The notes under the pieces are model-generated. The model did not search any database. It was not told the DNA's origin and saw only the letters and a list, made by a program, of their open reading frames with translations. Below are positions 8,049-16,789 of a stretch of 64,000 nt of DNA, piece by piece. Position numbers and translations under genes: made by a program. Positions within the stretch are counted from its first letter, which is position 1, and every line of letters starts with the position of its first letter. This stretch comes from Okeanomitos corallinicola TIOX110 (GTDB lineage Bacteria > Cyanobacteriota > Cyanobacteriia > Cyanobacteriales > Nostocaceae): contig NZ_CP150886.1 of assembly GCF_038050375.1 (NCBI RefSeq), positions 1,281,318-1,345,317 on the forward strand, read 5' to 3'.

Positions 8049-10067
8049 ATGTCTTACCCAATACCCTCGAAAATGTGGCAACGCGTAAGTGTCATCATCC
8101 TGCTATTGTTAATCCCGTCCGCAGGAATAGCCATTTTACGTCAATCTCTAACCTTTGCAGTTCCCGCAACTCAAACCACCCCAGTTAACCCCATACCTCC
8201 TAAACATCCTGACTACCAAGCACTGCAAACATTAGTAAAAAACTATAGTTGTCTGGTTTCAGTTCCTAACTTTGACAAACTTCCTATCAACCGGACAGAA
8301 TTTGCCACCATTCTCAACGCTTGTGTAACCCAAATTAATCAACTATCAGCCATTGATTCTAATATAATCAATGAAGCAGATCAAAAAACCTTAGAACGCT
8401 TACAAAAAGAATTTGCATCAGAGTTAGCAACCCTAAAAAATCCCAAAGAAGAATTAGCTGCTAAAAGTGATATTGTGTCCGCTGAAACTATGAGACAAAG
8501 GGGAGGAATTACAACGAGAAATGCTCAACCTTTATCCATAATGCCTCTAAATGCACCTGCACCTATGATGGCTAAACCAGGACGTTCTAATATTCCTAAT
8601 AGAAATTATAAAAAAGTTGCCGCTGAACCAGAAGTAAGAGAAAGATTTAATACAGAAAACTATAACAGAATTGATGATAATCCTTTTCATCGAGTAAACA
8701 ATGAACCCCTGTCTACTTTTTCTATTGATGTAGATACAGCATCCTATAGTAATGTCAGAAGGTTTATTAACCAAGGACAATTACCACCAAAAGATGCAGT
8801 CAGAATTGAAGAATTAATTAATTACTTCAGTTATGATTATCCCCAACCCAAGGGAAATCAACCTTTTTCTGTCACCACCGAAGTAACTACAGCACCTTGG
8901 AATTCTCAACATCAATTAGTCCAAGTCGGTTTACAAGGTAAAAGTTTAGAAACTAAAAATTTACCACCTAGTAATCTAGTATTTTTAATTGATGTTTCCG
9001 GTTCTATGGGTCAACCAAATAAATTACCTCTAGTCCAACAATCTTTAAAATTATTAGTTAATAAACTAAGTCCACAAGATAAAGTTAGTTTAGTAGTTTA
9101 TGCGGGTAATGCAGGTTTAGTTTTACCTCCTACTTCTGGCAATGAAAAAGCCAAAATTATCGCCGCTATTGACCGTTTACAAGCTGGAGGTTCTACCGCT
9201 GGTGGTGAAGGTATTGAATTAGCTTATAGAATTGCCAAACAGAACTTACTCAAATCAGGAAATAATCGCGTTATTTTAGCCACAGATGGAGATTTTAATG
9301 TTGGTGTTTCCAGTGATGCAGAATTAACCAGATTAATTGAACAGAAACGAGAACAAGGAATTTTCCTGACAGTTTTAGGTGTTGGAACTGGTAACTATAA
9401 AGATGGAAAAATGGAACAATTAGCTAATAAAGGTAATGGTAATTATGCTTATATTGATACCTTATCTGAAGCTAGAAAAGTCTTAGTTTATGATATTCGT
9501 GGTACTTTATTTACTATCGCCAAAGATGTAAAAATTCAGGTAGAATTTAATCCTAGTAAAGTTCAAGGATATCGTTTAATTGGTTATGAAAACCGCCTCT
9601 TAAAAAATCAAGATTTTAATGATGATAAAAAAGATGCAGGAGAAATTGGTTCTGGTCATTCTGTAACTGCATTGTATGAAGTGATTCCTGCGGGGATTGA
9701 AAGTAATGTGAAATTACCAAATGTAGATCCTTTACGTTATCAAAATGTGAATACTACAAGTGCAAATAATGATGAAGTCATGTTAGTAAAATTACGTTAT
9801 AAATCACCCCAAGGTAGCACCAGTCAATTAATTACTCAAACTATCAAAGATAGGGATTTTCAAGCTAATAAAACACCTTCAAATAACCTGGAATTTGCCT
9901 CAGCAGTGGCAACTTTTGGGATGATTTTACGAGATTCTGAATACAAAGGTAATGCTAACTATGACTTAGTAATGCAGTTAGCAAATCAAGGAAAGGGAGA
10001 AGATCAAGAAGGTTATCGGAGTGAATTTATTCGCTTAGTTGGCTTATCTAAGGAAATAGATAATTAA
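8049..10067 (+). CDS. YfbK-like von Willebrand factor A domain protein
   Basis: A hydrophobic N-terminal segment (SVIILLLLIPSAGIAIL) suggests export or membrane anchoring. A 150-residue linker follows, then the YfbK block (PLSTFSIDVDTASYSNVRRF, ELINYFSYDYP), and then a VWA domain with a complete MIDAS motif starting at Asp315 (DVSGSMG) and later TDGDFNVG. The C-terminal ~170 residues match DUF3520, which usually follows VWA in this family. Members bind divalent metal and probably mediate protein-protein interactions at the cell envelope; their exact role is unknown. It is a single gene, with an ATG start. Confidence 0.92.
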   Translation: MSYPIPSKMWQRVSVIILLLLIPSAGIAILRQSLTFAVPATQTTPVNPIPPKHPDYQALQTLVKNYSCLVSVPNFDKLPINRTEFATILNACVTQINQLSAIDSNIINEADQKTLERLQKEFASELATLKNPKEELAAKSDIVSAETMRQRGGITTRNAQPLSIMPLNAPAPMMAKPGRSNIPNRNYKKVAAEPEVRERFNTENYNRIDDNPFHRVNNEPLSTFSIDVDTASYSNVRRFINQGQLPPKDAVRIEELINYFSYDYPQPKGNQPFSVTTEVTTAPWNSQHQLVQVGLQGKSLETKNLPPSNLVFLIDVSGSMGQPNKLPLVQQSLKLLVNKLSPQDKVSLVVYAGNAGLVLPPTSGNEKAKIIAAIDRLQAGGSTAGGEGIELAYRIAKQNLLKSGNNRVILATDGDFNVGVSSDAELTRLIEQKREQGIFLTVLGVGTGNYKDGKMEQLANKGNGNYAYIDTLSEARKVLVYDIRGTLFTIAKDVKIQVEFNPSKVQGYRLIGYENRLLKNQDFNDDKKDAGEIGSGHSVTALYEVIPAGIESNVKLPNVDPLRYQNVNTTSANNDEVMLVKLRYKSPQGSTSQLITQTIKDRDFQANKTPSNNLEFASAVATFGMILRDSEYKGNANYDLVMQLANQGKGEDQEGYRSEFIRLVGLSKEIDN

Positions 10068-10133
10068 GTAAATCTGAAAAAATGTAGTTGTTAGATTCTT
10101 GTATTTTCTTATAATGCGAGAATCTATTATTTC

Positions 10134-10808
10134 CTAAACATTAGGATCAATACCATGAGAACGTAAAATTTCCTCTAGACGTTGCGATCGCAATCTTTCC
10201 TGTTCCAGCAATTCTTCCGGTGTTAAATACCGCGTTCCTTGTTGATCATACCAATATAACCATTCTCTGGTAATTCCTTGATATTTACCCTCTTCTCTCC
10301 CTATTCCTAAATTCAATTCTGGCAACCATACAGGTTCACCTGCTAATAATTGATATTCTCCATTTTCCAGTTTGTACACCTCTAATTTTTGTTTTCTTTT
10401 TCTTAATGGATTATAAATCAAATAATATAAAATTCCTAATTTGGCATATTCTTGTTTCTTTTGTGTATATTCTCCCCTGCGCGTTTGGGAAACTACTTCT
10501 AACACCATAATTGGTAATTTTTGTTCTTCCCACAACACATAAGATAAACGCAAATCCGAGTCAATTATTCTCGGTACACCAACACTCAGAAAACCATCAG
10601 GGACAATAGCAGGTTGTTCTGGATCGGAATAAATTCCCATATCTACGCCAAAAAACCAATCCATTCTTTCTGACCAAATTAAAGCGAGGATAGCTTCTAG
10701 TAATCCAGGAATTAAATGTTGTAGTTGATTATCCACTGGTGTATCGTCAGAATCTGGTAAATCTTCCGCTGAAGGTAAACATTGTCGAGGATTATAGTTT
10801 AATAGCAT
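10134..10808 (-). CDS. Uma2 family endonuclease
   Basis: Full-length Uma2/DUF820 protein of 224 residues. The subgroup N-terminus LPSAEDLPDSDDTPVDNQLQ is followed by WSERMDWFFGVDMGIY, PAIVPDGFLSVG and PIMVLEVVS, which supply the Asp and Glu of the PD-(D/E)XK-like site. The C-terminus ends in a charged helix (LLEQERLRSQRLEEILRSHGID). A close paralogue lies at 41,536-42,228. The start MLLNYNPRQ aligns with the paralogue's MILNFNLPR, supporting this choice. The biological role of Uma2 proteins is unknown. Confidence 0.92.
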   Translation of the reverse strand: MLLNYNPRQCLPSAEDLPDSDDTPVDNQLQHLIPGLLEAILALIWSERMDWFFGVDMGIYSDPEQPAIVPDGFLSVGVPRIIDSDLRLSYVLWEEQKLPIMVLEVVSQTRRGEYTQKKQEYAKLGILYYLIYNPLRKRKQKLEVYKLENGEYQLLAGEPVWLPELNLGIGREEGKYQGITREWLYWYDQQGTRYLTPEELLEQERLRSQRLEEILRSHGIDPNV

Positions 10809-11030
10809 AATTTCCTAAACCAATATTTATTTTAATTATAGCACCAGTTTTCCTTCTCACTAATTCCCCTCTAATCATTTATAGTTTGATCAGATATTCT
10901 GATTCTTTGATGGTAAATTAATATCTAATCTTCTAGTTTCCAAATTTTAGCTAAATCCTCATGGGAACAGATATAATAACTTATAGATAAATATCAAACT
11001 CACCAACGAACTTAATATCAAATTCTAACC

Positions 11031-11846
11031 ATGACTACAACCTTAACTCTGCCAATTTGGAACACAGACCTAGAACTAGAAATATTTAACAAAATCACTA
11101 ACCAACACACACCCCATTTACCAAAAAAGCGATTATATGAAACCAAACCCCCACAAACACCAGAGGACATAGAAAAATTCTACCGTTTTCGTGTTGCTGG
11201 TGCGGCTCATGATTTATTTATCGTCCAAGTTTGTGCTAAAGTAATTGGTGAAATTCCTGAACCAGAATTGCAATTATTTCTAAGTCAACAAATAGGTGAT
11301 GATGGCGCACACGCTGCCAATACTCGCCGCCGCGCTCAGGAAATTTATGGAAAAGATCCTATAGAAGATATTCAAAAACAAGTAGAGAAACATTGGGATT
11401 ATATGGGTGATTTACCGCTTAGAAATTGGCAAGGTTTTTTAGCTTTTGAATTACATTATGAAATGCACATTGTCGCCTCTTTATTTGTGAATGGAATTAC
11501 TAGCAAAATTAGTGATCCTCAATCAGCGGAATTTTCTAAAAATAGAATTAAACCAGAAGAAGCTAGACACCGTGTTGGTGTGGTAAATTGGTGGCAAAGT
11601 AAATATGATCAAGTTTCTCCAACCAAAAAAGCAGACTTAGCCGCACAGGTCATAGAAATGGATGAAGAAGCACAAAGAAGAAGAAACCCTTACCTGAAAA
11701 AACATTGGCAACTTACCCAGGAAGCAATAGGCACAGACATTAGTGATTTACCAAAAATTTATGATGCTTGGCGTAGAGAAGTGTTGGCTTATTTTCTAGC
11801 TATTCCTGTTACTAAACTACCTCCACTGGTGAGTGTGAATGAATAG
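11031..11846 (+). CDS. Ferritin-like di-iron domain protein of unknown function
   Basis: A mostly helical protein with ferritin-like, carboxylate-bridged metal-ligand motifs spaced along it: DDGAH (His94), FELHYEMH (Glu140, Glu144, His146) and KPEEARH (Glu177, His180). The pattern is like that of PaaA/PaaC-type or COQ7/rubrerythrin-like di-iron proteins, so an oxygenase or oxidase activity is plausible. I do not recognise a specific substrate or symbol. It is a single-gene unit between a Uma2 gene and a small secreted protein, and it is followed by a strong terminator. Confidence 0.7.
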   Translation: MTTTLTLPIWNTDLELEIFNKITNQHTPHLPKKRLYETKPPQTPEDIEKFYRFRVAGAAHDLFIVQVCAKVIGEIPEPELQLFLSQQIGDDGAHAANTRRRAQEIYGKDPIEDIQKQVEKHWDYMGDLPLRNWQGFLAFELHYEMHIVASLFVNGITSKISDPQSAEFSKNRIKPEEARHRVGVVNWWQSKYDQVSPTKKADLAAQVIEMDEEAQRRRNPYLKKHWQLTQEAIGTDISDLPKIYDAWRREVLAYFLAIPVTKLPPLVSVNE

Positions 11847-11897
11847 GAAATAGGGGAAAATCAAAATTAAAAGTCAAATTTAAAGAATTACGGCATA

Positions 11898-11940
11898 CTG
11901 TAGGGGTTTAGCATTGCTAAACCCACATTACAGTTTTTTT
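11898..11940 (+). terminator. Rho-independent terminator after the ferritin-like gene
   Basis: A stem built from CTGTAGGGGTTTAGC and GCTAAACCC...TACAG is followed directly by a run of seven T. The core GGGTTTAGC-att-GCTAAACCC is palindromic and related to the hairpin at 1317-1345. It is well placed to end transcription of the upstream gene. Confidence 0.8.
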
Positions 11941-12042
11941 ATATTTCTGAATTGTTAAATTCTGTATTAAGAAAGACAAATATATCTGAGAGGTGATTTA
12001 TAATTTCATAGTTAAGAATACATTTAAAAAAAACTTACACTT

Positions 12043-12393
12043 ATGAAAGTTAAAATGAAAGTTAAAATAACAGCTACCCTAGCAATTATCTCCTCTATTT
12101 TTAGTATCAACTCTGTGGTTTATGGACAATCACAAAATCAGCCCCAGGCAAAAGATTTTACCTTAAATGGTGATTCTTTAGTTAATATTAATGACCGTCG
12201 CGCTGAAACTGATTTTAGGATTTTTTTTACCAATAAAAATAGTCAGGGTTTAGGAAATACAACCTCTGAACAATTACCATGGAGTCAGTCCATATTTATG
12301 CCCAGTAGTCCCATATTTCTGCAACCTGCAAATCAAGATGTGAATGGTAATGATGGCTTTCAGGTACAGTTAGATTTAAGCGATGATCAATAA
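12043..12393 (+). CDS. Small secreted hypothetical protein
   Basis: The protein is 116 residues with a lysine-rich N-terminus and a hydrophobic core ending VVYGQS, a typical Sec signal peptide with likely cleavage after residue ~29. The mature part is short, acidic and without cysteines (DFTLNGDSLVNIN, FRIFFTNKNSQGLG). I recognise no family. An earlier ATG (MKVKMKVK) is used; the Met at position 5 is an alternative. Its codon use looks like that of its neighbours. It could be a periplasmic or surface protein. Confidence 0.6.
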   Translation: MKVKMKVKITATLAIISSIFSINSVVYGQSQNQPQAKDFTLNGDSLVNINDRRAETDFRIFFTNKNSQGLGNTTSEQLPWSQSIFMPSSPIFLQPANQDVNGNDGFQVQLDLSDDQ

Positions 12394-12422
12394 TTTTTGA
12401 AGATTTAGTAGATACCAACTAA

Positions 12423-13049
12423 TCATCTTGTGACTAGCTTACCGTGATTTCTGGCTGCTGCGATCGCTCTAGGATTAGCAGTAAACACCTGAATACCTGG
12501 GACTGTCACAAAATCACCATCATCAGTAATAATTTTATCAATTGATTCCTGGCGCATAGACTCAAGAATAAATAAGTCATATCCATCTAAGGATTGAGTG
12601 CTGAACCGATGAAAAGCAGCATTTAAAGTTGCTTGGTCTAACGTTAAGTTAATGAGAACTCCATAGGTATTTTGTACCTGATTCCAAGCGTTTTGTACTT
12701 GAGAAACGACTCTAGCTCGTTCTAAAGGATAATTATGACGGTATTCTTTCTTGTTTATAGAGTGATAGGTTGACAGTTTCTGCTCTTCCCTTTCAATAAT
12801 ATGAGATAACTCAGCTAGAGATAAGCCAGAACAGCGCAGGGTAGCACCTACGGAATCAGCATCTGTAACGTAGTTTGAATAATTTAGCCGATAGTTTAGT
12901 TGGTTTTGAGTTATGTTTGCAAGTGAACTAGCCGGAGGATATGTCAACCAATACCAAGCATTCGTATCAACTAAAAAAATATCCCCTTTTTGAGGGGAAT
13001 CAACTGTGATGTCAATGACATCTGCTTTTACAATGTAGTTAACTGCCAT
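12423..13049 (-). CDS. PIN-domain-like protein
   Basis: The N-terminal FLVDTNAWYWL gives the first PIN-domain Asp. The C-terminal part DGYDLFILESMRQESIDKIITDDGDF gives the second and third acidic positions (read as two short blocks: DGYDLFILESM and ITDDGDF), which would bind metal for an RNase active site. At 208 residues it is longer than VapC toxins, with a helical insertion in the middle. Its ATG overlaps the stop of the upstream STAS-like gene by one base (TAATG), so the two are translationally coupled. With the broken ATPase further upstream it forms a three-gene module. Activity and target are unknown. Confidence 0.78.
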   Translation of the reverse strand: MAVNYIVKADVIDITVDSPQKGDIFLVDTNAWYWLTYPPASSLANITQNQLNYRLNYSNYVTDADSVGATLRCSGLSLAELSHIIEREEQKLSTYHSINKKEYRHNYPLERARVVSQVQNAWNQVQNTYGVLINLTLDQATLNAAFHRFSTQSLDGYDLFILESMRQESIDKIITDDGDFVTVPGIQVFTANPRAIAAARNHGKLVTR

Positions 13050-13393
13050 TACGATAAAGAGTATTCCAGAATCATTTCATCTACCGCTTGGCGATAGGTA
13101 TCATTTGAGTAATATTGCTTCGCATGATCAATTACATTATCATAGGTCTGCTGACCAAAAGAATTGAGACCATTAACAATCAGCAATTTTTCAAACTCTT
13201 CAACTTTCATGTCACGTAGCAGTTGACCAATAGCAAGGTTGAAAAACACAGACAAAAACTTCCTTACACCAGTAAAGTCTAACTCTACTGATTCACCTGC
13301 TTGAAGTTGGGGATGAATTAAATCATATAACTGCTGTCCAGACCGCTGGCTCGTGCAGTTTTCACCGATGATATCGTAAACTTTATATTTCAT
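13049..13393 (-). CDS. STAS-like domain protein (DUF4325)
   Basis: The protein is about 114 residues with the DUF4325 pattern: IIGENCTSQRSGQQLYDLI, then VELDFTGVRKFLSVFFNLAIG, the STAS-like strand-helix unit. I chose the ATG at 13,393 because AGAGG lies about 8 bases upstream; an in-frame ATG at 13,447 would add 18 unconserved residues. STAS-like proteins of this type usually sit next to a GHKL (histidine-kinase-like) ATPase, like anti-sigma and anti-anti-sigma pairs. Here the remnant of such an ATPase lies directly upstream and a PIN protein directly downstream. Confidence 0.8.
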   Translation of the reverse strand: MKYKVYDIIGENCTSQRSGQQLYDLIHPQLQAGESVELDFTGVRKFLSVFFNLAIGQLLRDMKVEEFEKLLIVNGLNSFGQQTYDNVIDHAKQYYSNDTYRQAVDEMILEYSLS

Positions 13394-13458
13394 GGCCCTA
13401 ACCTCTGTTTTGTATATTAGAACCTTTGTACTGTAATCATAACTCATATCCGGTAAAA

Positions 13459-13751
13459 TTAGTAGTAGTTCGCGTCACATTCAATTGTGATGTTAATCAA
13501 GGTTCCCTCGAAAAAAGTGGGTACGCTTTGGTAGAGTTCCTGGTTGGAGTCAATTAAAGCATAACCGTCATGACTGTAGATTTCTATTTTACCTTGTTTA
13601 GTCTTTACGAAATCTTTCAATAAGTCAAGACCTGCGCCTCTAGAAACTCCACCATGTCGTTACGAATAAAGTCTACTTTATCCTCATTGAGGGTTGGGAC
13701 TTTGAGCGTGATTGTGAGTGGAGTTTGAGCAACTAAGGACACTTGATAATC
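13459..13751 (-). pseudogene. Broken GHKL/histidine-kinase-like ATPase (C-terminal remnant)
   Basis: Reading the minus strand, residues LTITLKVPTLNEDKVDFIRN are in one frame. After two extra bases at about 13,657-13,658 the frame resumes with HGGVSRGAGLDLLKDFVKTK, then GKIEIYSHDGYALID and FFEGTLINITIECDANYY before TAA. The GVSRGAGL block is the G-box of GHKL ATPases and FEGTLINI is their usual last strand. Upstream the frame meets a TAG at 13,752-13,754, and the N-terminal half (N-box) is not found. The gene is thus frameshifted and 5'-truncated. It was the expected partner of the STAS-like gene 12 bases downstream. Confidence 0.75.
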
Positions 13752-14001
13752 CTAAATATCACTACATTAGATTAAGGATACACGAATACTTTAACTCTCG
13801 CTTAAACTTCTTACTAAACCGCGCTGTAACTTCCATCTGCTGCACGCTGTTTTACAATCTAGTTTCTAGCCATTTCCTAATAACAATCGAAGTATCAACA
13901 AAACAACATGATTCTTAACTCCAACGCTCAATTAATCTAAACGATTACTCGTTCAACGTTTTGCAGTAAAATTAGACATTTGCAGAGAAGAGGTTTTTTT
14001 A

Positions 14002-15342
14002 ATGACTCGTGTCATCATAGTGCGTCATGGGCAAAGTACCTATAACATCGAAAGACGTATCCAAGGACGTACTGATGTGTCAACTTTAACGGATAAAGGT
14101 CGTAGTGATGCTAGTAAAGTGGGTAAAGCTCTCAGTAATATTGTATTTAATGCTATATACAGCAGTCCCCTCAACCGAGCAAAAACGACCGCAGAAATTA
14201 TTCGTGGTGAGTTAGTTGATAAGTCTGCGGTACACCAGATTTCTGATAACTTGATAGAAGTAGACTTACCTTTGTGGGCAGGAATGTTATCTAGTGATGT
14301 TAAAGATAAATTCCCTGAAGATTATCAAACCTGGAAAAAACGCCCCCAGGAATTTAAAATGGTCATTAATGACGCACAGGGGACACGAGAGTATTTTCCG
14401 GTTCTAGCTTTGTACGCACAAGCAAAGCAGTTTTGGCAAGAAATTTTATCCCGTCATCAAGGGGAAACTATTCTCATAGTTGCACATAATGGGATTAACC
14501 GCGCTCTCATTAGTACGGCGTTGGGTATTCCAGCTAGTGGTTATCACGGACTACAACAGTCTAACTGCAATATTAGTGTTTTAAATTTCTCTGGTGGTTT
14601 GGGTGATCCGGTACAGTTAGAATCTATGAATCAAACCCAACATCTGGGGGATGCTTTACCCAGTTTACGCCCCAATCATCAAGGTTTTAGATTATTGTTG
14701 GTGCGTCACGGTGAAACTGAATGGAATCGCCAAGGTAAGTTTCAAGGACAAATTGATGTACCTTTAAATGATAATGGTAGGGGTCAAGCCGCTAAAGCTG
14801 GGGAGTTTCTCCAGGATGTAGCTTTTGATTTTGCTTTTAGTAGCACTATGGCACGTCCCAAGGAAACCGCAGAAATTATTCTTAAACATCATGCCGGTAT
14901 TGATTTACAGTTGTTGGATGGTTTGAGAGAAATTAGTCACGGAACGTGGGAAGGTAAATTTGAATCGGAAATAGAGGCGGGTTTTCCTGGAGAGTTGGAA
15001 CGCTGGCGTAATGTTCCTGCCGAGGTGCAAATGCCGGAAGGTGAAAATTTACAACAAGTCCGAGAACGGGCTGTGGTGGCTTGGGAAGCTATACTAAAGG
15101 CGGCAGAAGAAAATAATTTCCAAACTGGTTTAGTGGTAGCTCATGATGCTACAAATAAAACTTTGCTTTGCCATATTCTGGGTTTGTCTCTGGAAAATTT
15201 CTGGAATTTCCGTCAAGGTAATGGGGCGGTGAGTGTAATTGACTACCCTGATGGTGCTAGTGGTTCACCTGTGTTGCAAGCTATGAATATTACCAGTCAT
15301 TTAGGTGGTGTTCTGGATAAAACCGCAGCGGGAGCTTTGTAA
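14002..15342 (+). CDS. Tandem histidine phosphatase (phosphoglycerate-mutase-like)
   Basis: Two complete histidine phosphatase domains lie in one chain. The first has VRHGQSTYN and IVAHNGINR; the second, from residue ~230, has VRHGETEWN, a conserved acidic EISHGTWEG block and VVAHDATNK. Both RHG phospho-acceptor histidines and both second histidines are intact. The double-domain arrangement is typical of cyanobacteria. A Synechocystis relative has been linked to phosphoserine phosphatase activity, so this may serve in serine synthesis; the assignment is by family only. The ATG follows GAAGAGG closely. The gene is followed by the dihydroorotase-like gene on the same strand. Confidence 0.9.
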   Translation: MTRVIIVRHGQSTYNIERRIQGRTDVSTLTDKGRSDASKVGKALSNIVFNAIYSSPLNRAKTTAEIIRGELVDKSAVHQISDNLIEVDLPLWAGMLSSDVKDKFPEDYQTWKKRPQEFKMVINDAQGTREYFPVLALYAQAKQFWQEILSRHQGETILIVAHNGINRALISTALGIPASGYHGLQQSNCNISVLNFSGGLGDPVQLESMNQTQHLGDALPSLRPNHQGFRLLLVRHGETEWNRQGKFQGQIDVPLNDNGRGQAAKAGEFLQDVAFDFAFSSTMARPKETAEIILKHHAGIDLQLLDGLREISHGTWEGKFESEIEAGFPGELERWRNVPAEVQMPEGENLQQVRERAVVAWEAILKAAEENNFQTGLVVAHDATNKTLLCHILGLSLENFWNFRQGNGAVSVIDYPDGASGSPVLQAMNITSHLGGVLDKTAAGAL

Positions 15343-15360
15343 GCTGTTAATGATGGGATT

Positions 15361-15407
15361 TTAGATTTTAGATTTTAGATTTTTCTATCAATCCAAAATC
15401 TAAAATT
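15361..15407. repeat. TTAGATTT tandem repeat forming a hairpin
   Basis: TTAGATTT-type units (TTAGATTTTAGATTTTAGAT) face a complementary AAAATCTAAAAT block about ten bases later, giving a long A/T-rich stem. It lies just after the histidine phosphatase gene and may act as a terminator-like structure. It is one of several short tandem repeat tracts in the window. Confidence 0.6.
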
Positions 15408-15470
15408 TATACATCCTAATCAAATAGGCAAGCAGTGAAAAAAAATTATATTTAATTCAGTAAATAGCAA

Positions 15471-16733
15471 ATGGTAAAAGAACTTCTCCAACAGGTCAGA
15501 GTAATTGATCCGGTTTCTGAAACTGATCAAATATTAGATGTATTAATTGTTGATGGTTATATCCAAGCGACCGCCCCAGAAATTTCTGATGTTAATGGTG
15601 ATGTTGTTATTAAAAATTGTCGGGGTTTATTCCTTGGTCACGGTTTATTTGATTTGTATAGTCATTCCGGTGAACCTGGTTTTGAATCAAGAGAAACTTT
15701 AGTTTCTTTATTACAAGCCGCATCTGCTGGTGGTTTTACTAGGATTTCAGTATTACCTGATACGTTTCCTGTAGTTGATAATCCTGCTATAGTTGCACAA
15801 CTACAGAAATCTCCCCAACTCCTCAACTCCCCAACTCCCCACATTCAAGTTTGGGGGGCTATGACTCTAAATTTAGCAGGTAAACAGTTAACAGAATTTG
15901 CAGATTTAGTTACATCGGGTGTTGTGGGTTTTACGGATAGTAAACCTTGGGAAAATTTGGCGATTGTGAGGCGGGTTTTGGAATATATGCAGCCCTTTGG
16001 TAAGCCTGTGGCATTTTCTCCATGCGATCGCCAGTTAGCTGCAAATGGCGTGATGCGGGAAGGTGGGGAAGCTTTGCGAATTGGTTTACCTTCTGTTCCC
16101 GTCAGTGCAGAAACCACTGCGATCGCATCTCTACTGGAATTGGTTGCTGAAGTGAGAACCCCTGTCCATATTATGCGGGTTTCCACAGCCAGGAGTGTAG
16201 AATTAATTGCTAAAGCCAAGGAAGAAGGTTTACCAGTCACAGCCAGCACTACTTGGATGCACTTGATCCTAGATACGAGAAATGTTAAGAGTTATCACAC
16301 AGCCTTGCATTTAGAACCACCATTAGGTAACACCAATGATGTCATGGCTTTGCGTAGTGGTTTAAAAACAGGTGTCATAGATGCGATCGCCATAGATCAC
16401 ATCGGTTACACTTATGAGGAAAAAGTCCAAGCTTTTGCAGAATCACCACCAGGGGCAATTGGTTTAGAATTAGCATTACCTTTATTGTGGCAAAATTTGG
16501 TAGCAACTGAAGAATTTACAGCTTTGGAATTATGGCGAGTTTTAAGTGATCAACCAGCAGCCTGTTTACAACAACAACTAACACCTATTCAAGCAGGAGA
16601 AAAAGCGGAATTAACATTATTTGATCCTGAAAAAACCTGGATAGTTAATAGGAAGAATCTGTACACTCTCTCTAATAATTCTCCCTGGTTTGGACAAGAA
16701 ATTAAAGGTCGAGTTATACAAACTTGGTGTTAA
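15471..16733 (+). CDS. Dihydroorotase-like protein, probably non-catalytic
   Basis: The amidohydrolase fold matches dihydroorotase over its full length (420 residues): GLFDLYSHSGEPG, VLPDTFPVVDN, VHIMRVSTA and AIAIDHIGYTYEEK correspond to the classical motifs. Several metal ligands are changed. The DxHxH motif reads Asp61-Leu-Tyr63-Ser-His65, the second-metal HIxH reads His233-Ile-Met-Arg236, and the 'HxED' block is FSPCDR. Only Asp309 of the last motif is clear. It resembles the inactive DHO-like subunits that assemble with aspartate transcarbamoylase. Automatic annotation would call it pyrC; I leave the symbol blank because catalysis is doubtful. Confidence 0.82.
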   Translation: MVKELLQQVRVIDPVSETDQILDVLIVDGYIQATAPEISDVNGDVVIKNCRGLFLGHGLFDLYSHSGEPGFESRETLVSLLQAASAGGFTRISVLPDTFPVVDNPAIVAQLQKSPQLLNSPTPHIQVWGAMTLNLAGKQLTEFADLVTSGVVGFTDSKPWENLAIVRRVLEYMQPFGKPVAFSPCDRQLAANGVMREGGEALRIGLPSVPVSAETTAIASLLELVAEVRTPVHIMRVSTARSVELIAKAKEEGLPVTASTTWMHLILDTRNVKSYHTALHLEPPLGNTNDVMALRSGLKTGVIDAIAIDHIGYTYEEKVQAFAESPPGAIGLELALPLLWQNLVATEEFTALELWRVLSDQPAACLQQQLTPIQAGEKAELTLFDPEKTWIVNRKNLYTLSNNSPWFGQEIKGRVIQTWC

Positions 16734-16789
16734 TTAGGTGACAGGTGACAGAAAAGAAAGTGATAATTTCCTGTTCCCTGTTCCCTTAT

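Noticed and set aside
13756-13920. Minus-strand fragment MEVTARFSKKFKREL resembling a toxin N-terminus
   Set aside because: Only 24 codons, no further homology; probably a random frame in the degraded region.
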